In this document: positions 45,679 to 53,146 of the stretch, one piece after another | How positions within the stretch are numbered: the first letter of the stretch is position 1 | Layout of the letters: every line of letters begins with the position of its first letter | Source of the DNA: Pseudarcicella hirudinis | Lineage (GTDB): Bacteria; Bacteroidota; Bacteroidia; Cytophagales; Spirosomataceae | Direction: 5' to 3' | NCBI RefSeq assembly: GCF_900115665.1 | Contig: NZ_FOXH01000002.1 | Coordinates: 327,670-391,669 of the forward strand | DNA length: 64,000 nt | Made by a program: the position numbers and the translations under genes | The notes under the pieces: generated by a model | Told to the model about the DNA's origin: nothing | Seen by the model: only the letters and a program-made list of their open reading frames with translations | Databases searched by the model: none

Positions 45679-46350
45679 ATGAAAATTCTTTTAATTGAAG
45701 ATGAACAGAAAACCGTTCAGTCCCTGAAACAAGGTTTGGAGGAGAATGGATTTGAGGTGGAGTTTTGTTATGATGGCCTGATGGGGAAGCATCTTGCAAA
45801 GAAAAAGCAGTTTCAGCTGATCGTCAGTGATGTGATTATGCCTGGACTCAATGGAATAGAACTTTGCCGGGAACTCAGAAATGAGGGAGTTCAGACTCCC
45901 ATATTGCTTCTGACAGCCCTGGGGGAATTGGAGGATAAATTACTCGGTTTTGAGGTAGGAGCAGATGATTACCTTATTAAACCTTTTGAATTTCAGGAAC
46001 TTCTGGCGAGAATTAAAGCCATGTCAAGGAGAATGCAGGGAGTTCAGATGGGAGGAAATCTGCTTCGTTTTGCAGATCTGACCCTTGATCTGGATGCCAA
46101 GACTGTTTTCAGGTCGGAGAAAAAGATAGAACTGACCGCAAAAGAATTTGCTTTGCTGGAATATCTGCTCAGAAATCAGGGGAAAGTATTGTCAAAAGAT
46201 GATATTGCTGAAAAGGTCTGGGATTATGAATCAAGTACCAACCTCATCGAAGTTTACATTACTTTGCTGCGAAAGAAAATAGACAAAGATTTTCCGACCA
46301 GGCTGATCCACAATGTTTATGGAATGGGTTATGTGCTTAAATCGGAATAG
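45679..46350 (+). CDS. OmpR-family response regulator
   Basis: 223 aa. Receiver domain (1-118) with phospho-acceptor Asp51, acidic pair at 8-9, Thr79 and Lys101 (YLIKPF). Winged-helix DNA-binding domain (about 128-221) with ELTAKEFALLEYLLRNQGKVLSKDDIAEKVW and NVYGMGYVLK. A DNA-binding transcription factor controlled by the downstream kinase, 82 bp away in the same operon. The targets are unknown; no paired repeat is obvious in its own upstream region. Confidence 0.95.
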   Translation: MKILLIEDEQKTVQSLKQGLEENGFEVEFCYDGLMGKHLAKKKQFQLIVSDVIMPGLNGIELCRELRNEGVQTPILLLTALGELEDKLLGFEVGADDYLIKPFEFQELLARIKAMSRRMQGVQMGGNLLRFADLTLDLDAKTVFRSEKKIELTAKEFALLEYLLRNQGKVLSKDDIAEKVWDYESSTNLIEVYITLLRKKIDKDFPTRLIHNVYGMGYVLKSE

Positions 46351-46432
46351 AATTTCTGAAAGAATACCTTAAAATCATGTAATTATTCCGGAAAATTCCC
46401 AATTGTTCCCAATCAAAAATACATAAGGAAAA

Positions 46433-47800
46433 ATGAGTATCAGGACCAAACTTACTATACAGTTTACATTGCTGGTTTCAGCAATCCTGGTATTTTCATT
46501 TTTGGGAATTTATTTCTTTGCCAATTCTTTTGTGGAAAATCGTTTTTATAACCGCTTGAAATTCAAGGCAATTACTGCGGCAGATCTTCTGATGAAGGTG
46601 GATGAAGTCGATAGTAAATTGCTGAAGGTCATTGCCAATACCAATAAAGATGCGCTTTACAAGGAGAATATTTCGATCTACAATTACAAAAACGAGAAAA
46701 TCTATAAAAGCAGTGATTCTGTTGTTTTTCACATAGACAGAGCTTTGATTAATAAAGTTCGATTGGAGAAAGAGCTTCATTTTACACAAGGTGAACACAG
46801 AATTCTGGGGCTTTATTATGTCAATGAATATAACCGGCTGGTTGTATTTGCCGGAGCTATCGATTTTTACGGAGGAGCTCTTACAGAGGATTTAAAGCAA
46901 ATTCTTATAGGGTTGTTCTTTTTTATGGTATTCGGAGTAGCAATCTTAGGCTGGCTTTTTGCAGAAAGAGCTTTGCAGCCAATCTCCAAGGTCATATCTG
47001 AAGTTAAATCCATTTATCCCCAGAATCTGAGCAGGCGATTAAGTGTTGTCAATGAAAATGATGAGATCGGTTCTCTGACTACCACCTTTAATCAGTTGTT
47101 AGACAGAACTGAAACGGCTTTTAAACAACAGCGTTTTTTTATTTCAAACGTTAGCCATGAATTGAGAAATCCACTCACCAGAATTATAGCCCAGCTTGAA
47201 GTTAATTTGTTGAAAGAAAGAGAGTTGTCTGACTATCAGCGGACAATGAAGTCTATTTTGTCTGACGCCAAGGAATTGAGTCAGCTTTCCAATACGCTGC
47301 TTGAACTTTCCAAAGTAAGCGGCCAGCAGGATGCTTTTTTGTTTTCAAACGTAAGAATTGATGAAACCATTTGGGAAGCAAGAGATCATTTGCTGAAAAT
47401 TCAACCGAATTACAAAATTGAAGTGGATTTTGAGAATGAACTCGAGAATGAAAAACAGCTTTGTGTGCTGGGAAATTCTTACCTGTTAAAAGTAGTAATT
47501 ACCAACCTGATGGAAAACGGATGTAAATTTTCAGATGACAATACCGTAAAAATCTGGTTGTATTTTGAAAAAACGAAACTGAGAATCTCTTTTAATAATA
47601 AGGGAAAAGAGATTGACTCAGAAGATATTCCTCATCTTTTTCAACCATTTTTCCGTTCGGAAAACAATACCGAAACCAAAGGTTATGGCGTAGGATTGTC
47701 GCTGGTCGAAAAAATCACCAAGCTTCATAAAGGAACGATCGAGCTAGGTTCATCACAAGCCGAAAACATTTCCTTCGTATTTACCATTCCATATAATTGA
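46433..47800 (+). CDS. Sensor histidine kinase
   Basis: 455 aa. Two transmembrane helices (about 11-30 and 158-178) bracket a periplasmic sensor of about 125 residues. HAMP (about 180-230), HisKA with phospho-accepting His242 in FISNVSHELRNPLT, and HATPase with NLMENGCKFSDDN (N box) and GYGVGLSLVEKI (G box) follow. Autophosphorylates and passes phosphate to Asp51 of the adjacent regulator. The CusS/heavy-metal-type layout is similar, but the stimulus cannot be inferred. A weak 8-bp hairpin at 47833-47868 may end the operon. Confidence 0.95.
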   Translation: MSIRTKLTIQFTLLVSAILVFSFLGIYFFANSFVENRFYNRLKFKAITAADLLMKVDEVDSKLLKVIANTNKDALYKENISIYNYKNEKIYKSSDSVVFHIDRALINKVRLEKELHFTQGEHRILGLYYVNEYNRLVVFAGAIDFYGGALTEDLKQILIGLFFFMVFGVAILGWLFAERALQPISKVISEVKSIYPQNLSRRLSVVNENDEIGSLTTTFNQLLDRTETAFKQQRFFISNVSHELRNPLTRIIAQLEVNLLKERELSDYQRTMKSILSDAKELSQLSNTLLELSKVSGQQDAFLFSNVRIDETIWEARDHLLKIQPNYKIEVDFENELENEKQLCVLGNSYLLKVVITNLMENGCKFSDDNTVKIWLYFEKTKLRISFNNKGKEIDSEDIPHLFQPFFRSENNTETKGYGVGLSLVEKITKLHKGTIELGSSQAENISFVFTIPYN

Positions 47801-47832
47801 TTTTGAATAAAGGTTACGGAAAATTCCGGGAG

Positions 47833-47868
47833 AATCCTGTTGTTCTGGCTTTTCTGAGAGACAGGATT
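47833..47868 (+). terminator. Weak hairpin after the histidine kinase gene
   Basis: AATCCTGT (47833-47840) pairs with ACAGGATT (47861-47868), followed by TTG; a long loop and a short T-run make it a weak terminator. Confidence 0.4.
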
Positions 47869-48035
47869 TTGTGTAATCTGTTGACAGTCAGTATTTCATA
47901 AGCTATTTTATTTTCATTAAGTACATTTTAATTTTTCATTCAGTAGTTTTTTAAGGTTCGTTATCAATTTTGTGACGCAATAATTGAGTAGTTCTCATGG
48001 AAAAGCATGATAACTTTTCATTCTTTCGATACCGG

Positions 48036-48070
48036 ACATGGATGTGATTTGAGATTATATCCATGTTTTT
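48036..48070 (+). terminator. Terminator-like hairpin in the leader of the 48085 gene
   Basis: ACATGGATGT (48036-48045) pairs with ATATCCATGT (48057-48066, one G-T) and is followed by TTTT to 48070, only 15 nt before the ATG. Either a distal terminator of the kinase operon or an attenuator. Confidence 0.5.
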
Positions 48071-48084
48071 AAACCTCTATCAGT

Positions 48085-48309
48085 ATGGAAAAATCAACAA
48101 GCTATTTTGAATACAGTAAAATTGTTTTAAAAAAGGTAAGTTTTTCAAAAGATCTTTTTCAGAAAGAATTACAGAAGGCAATGGCCTTGTGCAAACTGGA
48201 AGAGAGGATAAAACTCAAAGTCTGGTGCGTTGAGCAATTTGGGAAGCCATTTGAAATTATTGTTGAAAGGGTTTATCAGAAAAAAATATACAATGTTTAC
48301 CCGATTTAA
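48085..48309 (+). CDS. Small protein of unknown function (74 aa)
   Basis: Starts MEKSTSYFEYSKIVLKKVSF and ends IYNVYPI. Amphipathic helix (about 18-38, KDLFQKELQKAMALCKLEERI) followed by two beta-strand-like stretches; two Cys (about 35 and 48). No signal peptide or membrane segment; probably cytoplasmic. Bacteroidota genomes hold many short proteins with this look (helix then strands), without known role. Followed 8 bp later by a small membrane protein gene, so likely an operon. ATG chosen as the only start with a conserved-looking N-terminus. Confidence 0.6.
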   Translation: MEKSTSYFEYSKIVLKKVSFSKDLFQKELQKAMALCKLEERIKLKVWCVEQFGKPFEIIVERVYQKKIYNVYPI

Positions 48310-48317
48310 TAAATGTC

Positions 48318-48572
48318 ATGGAATCAATGGTTTTAAGGAGAATTCAGTTGAAAAGAACTCCGCTTATTAACATTGTCCTGGTTACGTTATTAATACTTTT
48401 GACAGTTGCCAATGTGTTTTGGTATGCTTCGTATCAACGTGTTAGGGCAGATTTGGATGAAGCGATTATTCGTCAGGATTCCACTCTGGCAAGTAAACTT
48501 GAGATGGAAAAGTTACTGATTAAGGCAAATGACCGCCTTAAGAAATACAGCAGAGAATCAAGAAAACAGTAA
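48318..48572 (+). CDS. Small single-span membrane protein with coiled coil (84 aa)
   Basis: A basic N-terminus (LRRIQLKRTP), one transmembrane helix (about 17-36, NIVLVTLLILLTVANVFWYA) and a charged heptad-like helix (about 40-78) ending in a Lys/Arg-rich tail. The layout is like FtsL/DivIC-type bitopic proteins but no specific similarity is seen. It lies 8 bp after the preceding small gene, in a short cluster with another coiled-coil envelope protein. Confidence 0.6.
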   Translation: MESMVLRRIQLKRTPLINIVLVTLLILLTVANVFWYASYQRVRADLDEAIIRQDSTLASKLEMEKLLIKANDRLKKYSRESRKQ

Positions 48573-48659
48573 AATTAGAAGAGTTTAGTATTATAATCCG
48601 GACTTGTTTTAATTCAGTAGGTTAGAAAACAAAAGCTTGATTAATAGTTCAGATTGAGT

Positions 48660-48709
48660 TTTCCCGGAAAATTGAACGGGGTTGCAGAGGGAGATAATTT
48701 TCCGGGAAA
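48660..48709. repeat. 14-bp perfect inverted repeat in the spacer
   Basis: TTTCCCGGAAAATT (48660-48673) and its exact complement (48696-48709) around a 22-nt loop; each arm is itself nearly palindromic. No T-run follows. Could be a terminator stem or a binding site ahead of the lipoprotein gene at 48773. Confidence 0.6.
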
Positions 48710-48772
48710 TTAAATGTAAAAGGTGGTTCCGTGATTTTACCAAATGCCGGGATGACTGATAAATTGTAAAAT

Positions 48773-49204
48773 ATGGTAAGAAAAGCAGGGCTTTTTATTT
48801 TCACGGCTCTGTCTGTTTTAATGTTTTCCTGTGCAGAGTCTAAGAAAATGGCGGTGTTGCAGACTGAGACAAACAAACTTCAGGCAGAACTTCAGCAACT
48901 GCAAAAAGAAAAAGCGGTTCAGCATGCTGAAAGGGTAAAACTGGAAAATGAATTCAAACAAAAAACGGATGAATTTCTTAAATGCCAGGAAGATAACAAA
49001 GCTACAATGGAGTCGTTGACTCAAAATTATAATAGTCTGATTTTTGAATATGAAAAACTTTCAGGCTCCTATAAAACATTAAACGGGACTTATGAAACCA
49101 ATAAAGATGATGCTTACAAAGTAATTCTGGATTTGGAAAGAAGATATAAGGTTCTGATGAACCAAAGAGTAAAGAGTAAGGCTAAGAGGAGTAAGAGAAA
49201 TTGA
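48773..49204 (+). CDS. Coiled-coil lipoprotein of unknown function
   Basis: 143 aa. A lipoprotein signal ends in LMFSC (Cys19 acylated). Residues about 25-130 are one long, highly charged heptad-rich helix (TETNKLQAELQQLQKEKA and onward), and the C-terminus is Lys/Arg-rich (KSKAKRSKRN). Such periplasmic coiled coils often act as spacers or peptidoglycan-associated scaffolds; the basic tail could bind peptidoglycan or phospholipid head groups (inference). Followed by a strong terminator. Confidence 0.72.
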   Translation: MVRKAGLFIFTALSVLMFSCAESKKMAVLQTETNKLQAELQQLQKEKAVQHAERVKLENEFKQKTDEFLKCQEDNKATMESLTQNYNSLIFEYEKLSGSYKTLNGTYETNKDDAYKVILDLERRYKVLMNQRVKSKAKRSKRN

Positions 49205-49218
49205 CGGTAGGTTGATGC

Positions 49219-49246
49219 AAAAAGAGAGACAATTGTCTCTCTTTTT
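49219..49246 (+). terminator. Intrinsic terminator of the coiled-coil lipoprotein gene
   Basis: AAAAAGAGAGACAA (49219-49232) followed directly by its complement to 49246 and further T; a 12-bp stem with an AATT loop. Confidence 0.85.
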
Positions 49247-49353
49247 CTTTTTTATCCTCAACATTTTCAGTAATTCTGGGCTTGTTCAATAAAATTTCTG
49301 AAATTTGCTTCATTACCTTTTATTTCTTCATTAAGAAGAGAACCTTAATCGAT

Positions 49354-51045
49354 ATGGAAAACCAAACAATTCTCGATATTCTTGAGCTTACCGGTAAACT
49401 TCTTGAACTTCATGGTGAAAATGATTTCAAAGTACGGGCTTATTACAGTGCTGTTTTTAATCTTGATAAGTCAACCGAAGACCTGACGACAATACCAGTT
49501 GCACAGCTTTCCGGTCTGCAGGGGGTAGGAAAGAGTATGGCCGCCAAGATTGAAGAAATCAGAACTACCGGAACCTTAAAGGAAATGAACGATCTGCTTC
49601 AGGAAACACCTGAAGGAGTACTTGAAATGTTCAGGATAAAAGGCATCGGTCCCAAGAAAGTACGCCAGATCTGGCTGGAACTGAATATTACTGATACACG
49701 TGAATTGTTATTGGCTTGCGAAAATGGAGAAGTTGCCAGATTGAAAGGTTTTGGTGAGAAAACCCAGGAGGCTATCAAAACCAATTTACAGTTTTTACAG
49801 GCCAATTCCAGTAAACTCCGAATGGAAAAAGGAGAGGAGCTGGCCCAACAATTATTAGATGTTCTTGAAACAAATTTGCCGGATTCTGCCATTCAGATTG
49901 TGGGAGATATCCGAAGAAAAAATGAGATTGTTGAAAGTATTCAGTTATTGGTAGGGCATAGCAAACCCTGGGAAGTTCAGCAGGTAATAAACGGACTTCC
50001 ATTCATGCAGCAGGCCGAAAAGATTTCTTCTCCGTTTGTCTGGAGAGGTAAAATGGAAGGTAAAAGTATTCCGTTTGAAGTTCAGATTTCTTCTCCTGAA
50101 AACTTTGTTAATCAGCAATTTATATATTCTGCTTCGCCAAAGCATTTAGCACAGAAAAGTCTGTTGAAAATTGCTCAGAAAGAACCTTTAGCCTCAGAAG
50201 AAATAATTTATCAGACTGCCGGAATTCCTTACATTATTCCGGAAATGCGGGAGGGAACTTTTGAATTTGACTGGATTCAGCAGCATTCAAATGATGAATT
50301 AGTTACCTGGGATTCTCTTAAAGGCATTCTTCATAACCATTCTACCTATTCGGATGGGAAACATACTTTGGAAGAAATGGCAACATATTGCCGAGATCTG
50401 GGTTTTGAATACCTGGGCATTGCCGACCATTCGAAAACGGCCATTTATGCAAGAGGATTGTATGAAGACAGGGTTGACCAGCAGCATGCTGAAATTGACC
50501 GCTTAAATCTTAAGTTAAGTACTCCGGAAAAACCTTTTAAAATCCTGAAAGGAATAGAGTCTGATATTTTAGGGGATGGTTCACTGGACTATTCCGAAGA
50601 AGTACTTAAATCATTTGATTACATTGTAGCTTCCGTTCACCAAAGTCTTAAAATGACTGAAGAAAAAGCGATGTCACGCTTAATCAAAGCCATTGAAAAT
50701 CCTTATACAACTATACTGGGTCATCCGACTGGCAGGTTACTGCTTTCAAGAGCAGGGTATCCGGTCAATCACCAGTGGATGATAGACGCATGTGCCGCCA
50801 ATGGTGTGGTGATTGAAATCAATGCAAGTCCTTACCGCCTGGATCTTGACTGGAGATGGATTCAGTATGCTTTGGAAAAAGGGGTAAAATTATCAATTAA
50901 TCCTGATGCCCATGAGAAGGATGGCTATTTTGATATGCATTATGGAGTGGCAGTGGCCAGAAAAGGCGGATTGACGAAAGATATGACATTTAACGCTTTA
51001 TCCTTAACGGAAATGGAAGCCTATCTTATTTCCAGAAAAAAATAG
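49354..51045 (+). CDS. polX: PolX-type protein with substituted polymerase site and intact PHP domain
   Basis: 563 aa from ATG 49354 (MENQTILDILELTGKLLELHGE). N-terminal Family X DNA polymerase region with two helix-hairpin-helix segments (LQGVGKSMAAKIEEI and IKGIGPKKVRQIWLEL), then fingers/palm, and a C-terminal PHP phosphoesterase starting at HNH 327-329 (LHNHSTYSDGKHTLEEMA). PHP metal ligands also appear in GIADHSK, KGIESDI, ASVHQS, GHPTGR and NPDAHEKDG. In the palm, the DxD aspartates of active PolX are replaced: GDIRRKNEIVESIQLLV has Ser195 and Gln197 where Asp is expected, and the third acid aligns with Glu242. The protein probably retains nuclease or phosphatase activity in DNA repair but not nucleotide transfer. 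Transcribed alone. Confidence 0.9.
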   Translation: MENQTILDILELTGKLLELHGENDFKVRAYYSAVFNLDKSTEDLTTIPVAQLSGLQGVGKSMAAKIEEIRTTGTLKEMNDLLQETPEGVLEMFRIKGIGPKKVRQIWLELNITDTRELLLACENGEVARLKGFGEKTQEAIKTNLQFLQANSSKLRMEKGEELAQQLLDVLETNLPDSAIQIVGDIRRKNEIVESIQLLVGHSKPWEVQQVINGLPFMQQAEKISSPFVWRGKMEGKSIPFEVQISSPENFVNQQFIYSASPKHLAQKSLLKIAQKEPLASEEIIYQTAGIPYIIPEMREGTFEFDWIQQHSNDELVTWDSLKGILHNHSTYSDGKHTLEEMATYCRDLGFEYLGIADHSKTAIYARGLYEDRVDQQHAEIDRLNLKLSTPEKPFKILKGIESDILGDGSLDYSEEVLKSFDYIVASVHQSLKMTEEKAMSRLIKAIENPYTTILGHPTGRLLLSRAGYPVNHQWMIDACAANGVVIEINASPYRLDLDWRWIQYALEKGVKLSINPDAHEKDGYFDMHYGVAVARKGGLTKDMTFNALSLTEMEAYLISRKK

Positions 51046-51068
51046 TAATAAATTACATAACAGACCTT

Positions 51069-51113
51069 CACAGAAAAGCCTCATCTGAATCTTCAGAATG
51101 AGGCTTTTCTGTG
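51069..51113 (+). terminator. Terminator of the PolX gene
   Basis: CACAGAAAAGCCTCAT (51069-51084) and its exact complement (51098-51113), 16-bp stem with further internal pairing (CTGAA/TTCAG). Confidence 0.75.
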
Positions 51114-51380
51114 AATAATCTGGCGCAGAAATTAAAGCAGAATAGTTTTGAATAAAGGATTAAAAAGGGTAAAAGTACCTGTAAAAATGCTGTAAAAGAT
51201 GAAGTTATTTGTACAATTAAATAGACTGTATAATAATGCAGAATTTATTGAAACGGATAGTTTAACGTTCTTTTTTTATAAAATTATATTTTGCTGTTTT
51301 GCCTGGAAGAGTTTTTTTGGAATTTATGCTGATTTTCGGTGTTTAAATGAGGAAATGAATGTTAAGTATTTTATGATCAG

Positions 51381-51411
51381 TTTGTTTTATTTTTGAAAAG
51401 CTGTATTTTTG
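51381..51411 (+). promoter_or_regulatory. Consensus promoter upstream of the collar genes
   Basis: TTTG (51381-51384), 19-bp spacer, TATTTTTG (51404-51411). Transcription should begin near 51418, giving an unusually long leader of about 490 nt. Confidence 0.7.
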
Positions 51412-51909
51412 GATGCATTTTATAAAAAACAGGATTTACTTGTGAAATTCCTTAATATATAGAATACGCCCAGTTAACACACTTAATATTCAATGATCTA
51501 TGAAAATGAAAATCTACCCAAAACCCAAAATTTCAGAGAGTTCAATAATTGCCTCATTGGATTCACCACATTCTTCAAGACAGGAGATTTAGCGCTTCTT
51601 TCGTTCTGATTTATCAGTTCAGCTTGTTTCGGTTTTATGAAAGCCTGATGGCCTTCACATTATTCTATGTTCTAGACATTTAAGATATCCTGAATTTTAA
51701 CACACCATTAATTATGAAAAACGCTGAAATAATAATCTCTCCATAATCAGGCCTGAAACCTGCATTATGAATTTTCAATGTAACCCATAAAGATTTTTTT
51801 TAGACAGAGTGTTTACTGTGTTCGTGTTTTCGCACGCCCATTGGTTCTCTGTATTCTTGCGTGTGCATTTTTTCAAACTATATATAACAATTTAACCTTT
51901 TTTAAAACT

Positions 51910-52449
51910 ATGGGAGATCAGTTTTTAGGCGAGATTCGCCTTTTCGCCGGCAACTTTGCGCCAAGAGGATGGGCTTTGTGTCAGGGACAAATTCTTGCAA
52001 TCAGTACTAACACCGCTTTGTTTTCTATCCTGGGAACAACGTATGGAGGAAATGGGCAGACTACTTTTGCTTTGCCGGACTTAAGAGGTAGAGTAGCAAT
52101 CTCCCAGGGACAAGGTCCGGGTTTGACTAATTATGTTTTAGGCGAAGCTGCAGGGGTAGAATCTGTTACGCTTACTTTAACTCAGATTCCTGCTCACAAT
52201 CACCTGATTCAGGCAAGTTCTCTTCCTGCAACTGCCAGCTCAGCACAAGGAAATGTATTAGGTACTGTAAATGGTACAGCAGGTGGTGACCCCATTACTG
52301 TAAATTCTTATGGAACTACAGCCGATGGTACCATGAATCCTAATGCATTAAGTCTGACTGGTGGAAGTTTACCACATGAAAACCGTATGCCTTATCTGGC
52401 TTTGAATTATATCATTGCTACAACCGGAATTTTCCCTTCAAGAAACTAA
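51910..52449 (+). CDS. Phage tail collar domain protein (copy 1)
   Basis: 179 aa from ATG 51910 (MGDQFLGEIRLFAGNFAPRG); the longer frame to 51841 is not homologous. The phage collar domain (PF07484 type) spans about 6-60: GEIRLFAGNFAPRGWALCQG, TALFSILGTTYGGNGQTTF, ALPDLRGR. A Gly/Thr-rich middle and a conserved end LPHENRMPYLALNYIIATTG...PSRN follow. In phages this domain occurs in short tail fibres; bacterial stand-alone copies (microcystin-dependent-protein-like) have no settled function. No signal peptide. Tandem with a paralogue 15 bp downstream and then the giant T9SS protein; no other phage gene is present. Confidence 0.9.
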   Translation: MGDQFLGEIRLFAGNFAPRGWALCQGQILAISTNTALFSILGTTYGGNGQTTFALPDLRGRVAISQGQGPGLTNYVLGEAAGVESVTLTLTQIPAHNHLIQASSLPATASSAQGNVLGTVNGTAGGDPITVNSYGTTADGTMNPNALSLTGGSLPHENRMPYLALNYIIATTGIFPSRN

Positions 52450-52464
52450 AATCGAGCAATAATT

Positions 52465-53004
52465 ATGGAACCATACATTGGAGAAATTCGCCTATTCGCC
52501 GGAAATTTTGCTCCGAGGGATTGGGCGTTTTGTGCAGGACAATTATTGCCGATTGCACAAAATACAGCTTTATTCTCAATATTAGGAACTACCTATGGAG
52601 GGGATGGAAAGGTTACATTTGGCCTGCCCGATTTGAGAGGAAGAGGTCCCGTTTGTCAGGGTACTTCTACCACAGGCACTATTTACGATTTGGGAGAAGC
52701 TTCCGGAGTAGAGAACGTTACTTTATTAAGTTCTGAAATTCCACGTCACAATCACTTAATTGCTGATAAGAATGCTGCTTCTGATGCTTCAACTCCGATC
52801 GGAAATTATCCCGGAGAAATTGCGGCAACAGTAGGTGGAGACGCAGCAGTGGTAAGTGAGTACTCAACCGCTCCCAATGGTGCTATTTTAGCCCCTACTG
52901 CAGTATCGCTGGCGGGTTCCACATTACCTCATAGTAATATGCAGCCATATTTAGCAGTAAATTATATCATCGCACTTTACGGAGTATATCCTTCAAGGAA
53001 TTAG
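52465..53004 (+). CDS. Phage tail collar domain protein (copy 2)
   Basis: 179 aa, the same length as its upstream neighbour and clearly paralogous: GEIRLFAGNFAPRDWAFCAG, TALFSILGTTYGGDGKVTF, GLPDLRGR, and the end LPHSNMQPYLAVNYIIALYG. The middle region (about 75-140) has diverged more than the ends, as expected if the middle is the variable, exposed or binding part. No signal peptide. Lies 15 bp after copy 1 in one operon; a complex hairpin element separates it from the giant protein gene. Confidence 0.9.
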   Translation: MEPYIGEIRLFAGNFAPRDWAFCAGQLLPIAQNTALFSILGTTYGGDGKVTFGLPDLRGRGPVCQGTSTTGTIYDLGEASGVENVTLLSSEIPRHNHLIADKNAASDASTPIGNYPGEIAATVGGDAAVVSEYSTAPNGAILAPTAVSLAGSTLPHSNMQPYLAVNYIIALYGVYPSRN

Positions 53005-53014
53005 TAAAATAGAT

Positions 53015-53059
53015 AGACCGTTTATTCGGTCTGTCTATTTTTTTGACAGACCGAATAAA
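53015..53059 (+). terminator. Terminator with mutually exclusive hairpins before the giant gene
   Basis: A short stem AGACCG (53015-53020)/CGGTCT (53027-53032) is followed by T-rich DNA (53036-53044). The second arm can instead pair in a longer stem, TTTATTCGGTCTGTC (53021-53035) with its exact complement (53045-53059). It ends the collar unit about 90 nt before the giant gene, and the two folds exclude each other. Confidence 0.65.
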
Positions 53060-53146
53060 TAAAACCTGACCACCTCTAACCTGAAAGTCATTACGAGTAA
53101 TAACCTAAATGCAATCATCAGTATTAAAGCTGAAAGGATTAAAATT

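Larger units (their letters stand above)
51046..51909. other. 864-bp intergenic / leader region ahead of the collar genes
   Basis: Holds the PolX terminator, then a consensus promoter (51381-51411) and about 490 nt of AT-rich transcribed leader before the first collar gene. A 65-codon frame at 51199-51396 lies before that promoter and shows no protein character. Short frames in the leader (for example 51500-51592, 30 codons) cannot be supported as genes. Confidence 0.55.

Noticed and set aside
51199-51396. 65-codon plus-strand open frame after the PolX gene
   Set aside because: Phe/Tyr-rich composition of random AT-rich sequence, and it runs into the consensus promoter region.
51910-53004. 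Prophage remnant
   Set aside because: Only collar-domain genes are present; no capsid, portal, terminase, integrase or att-like repeats are seen.
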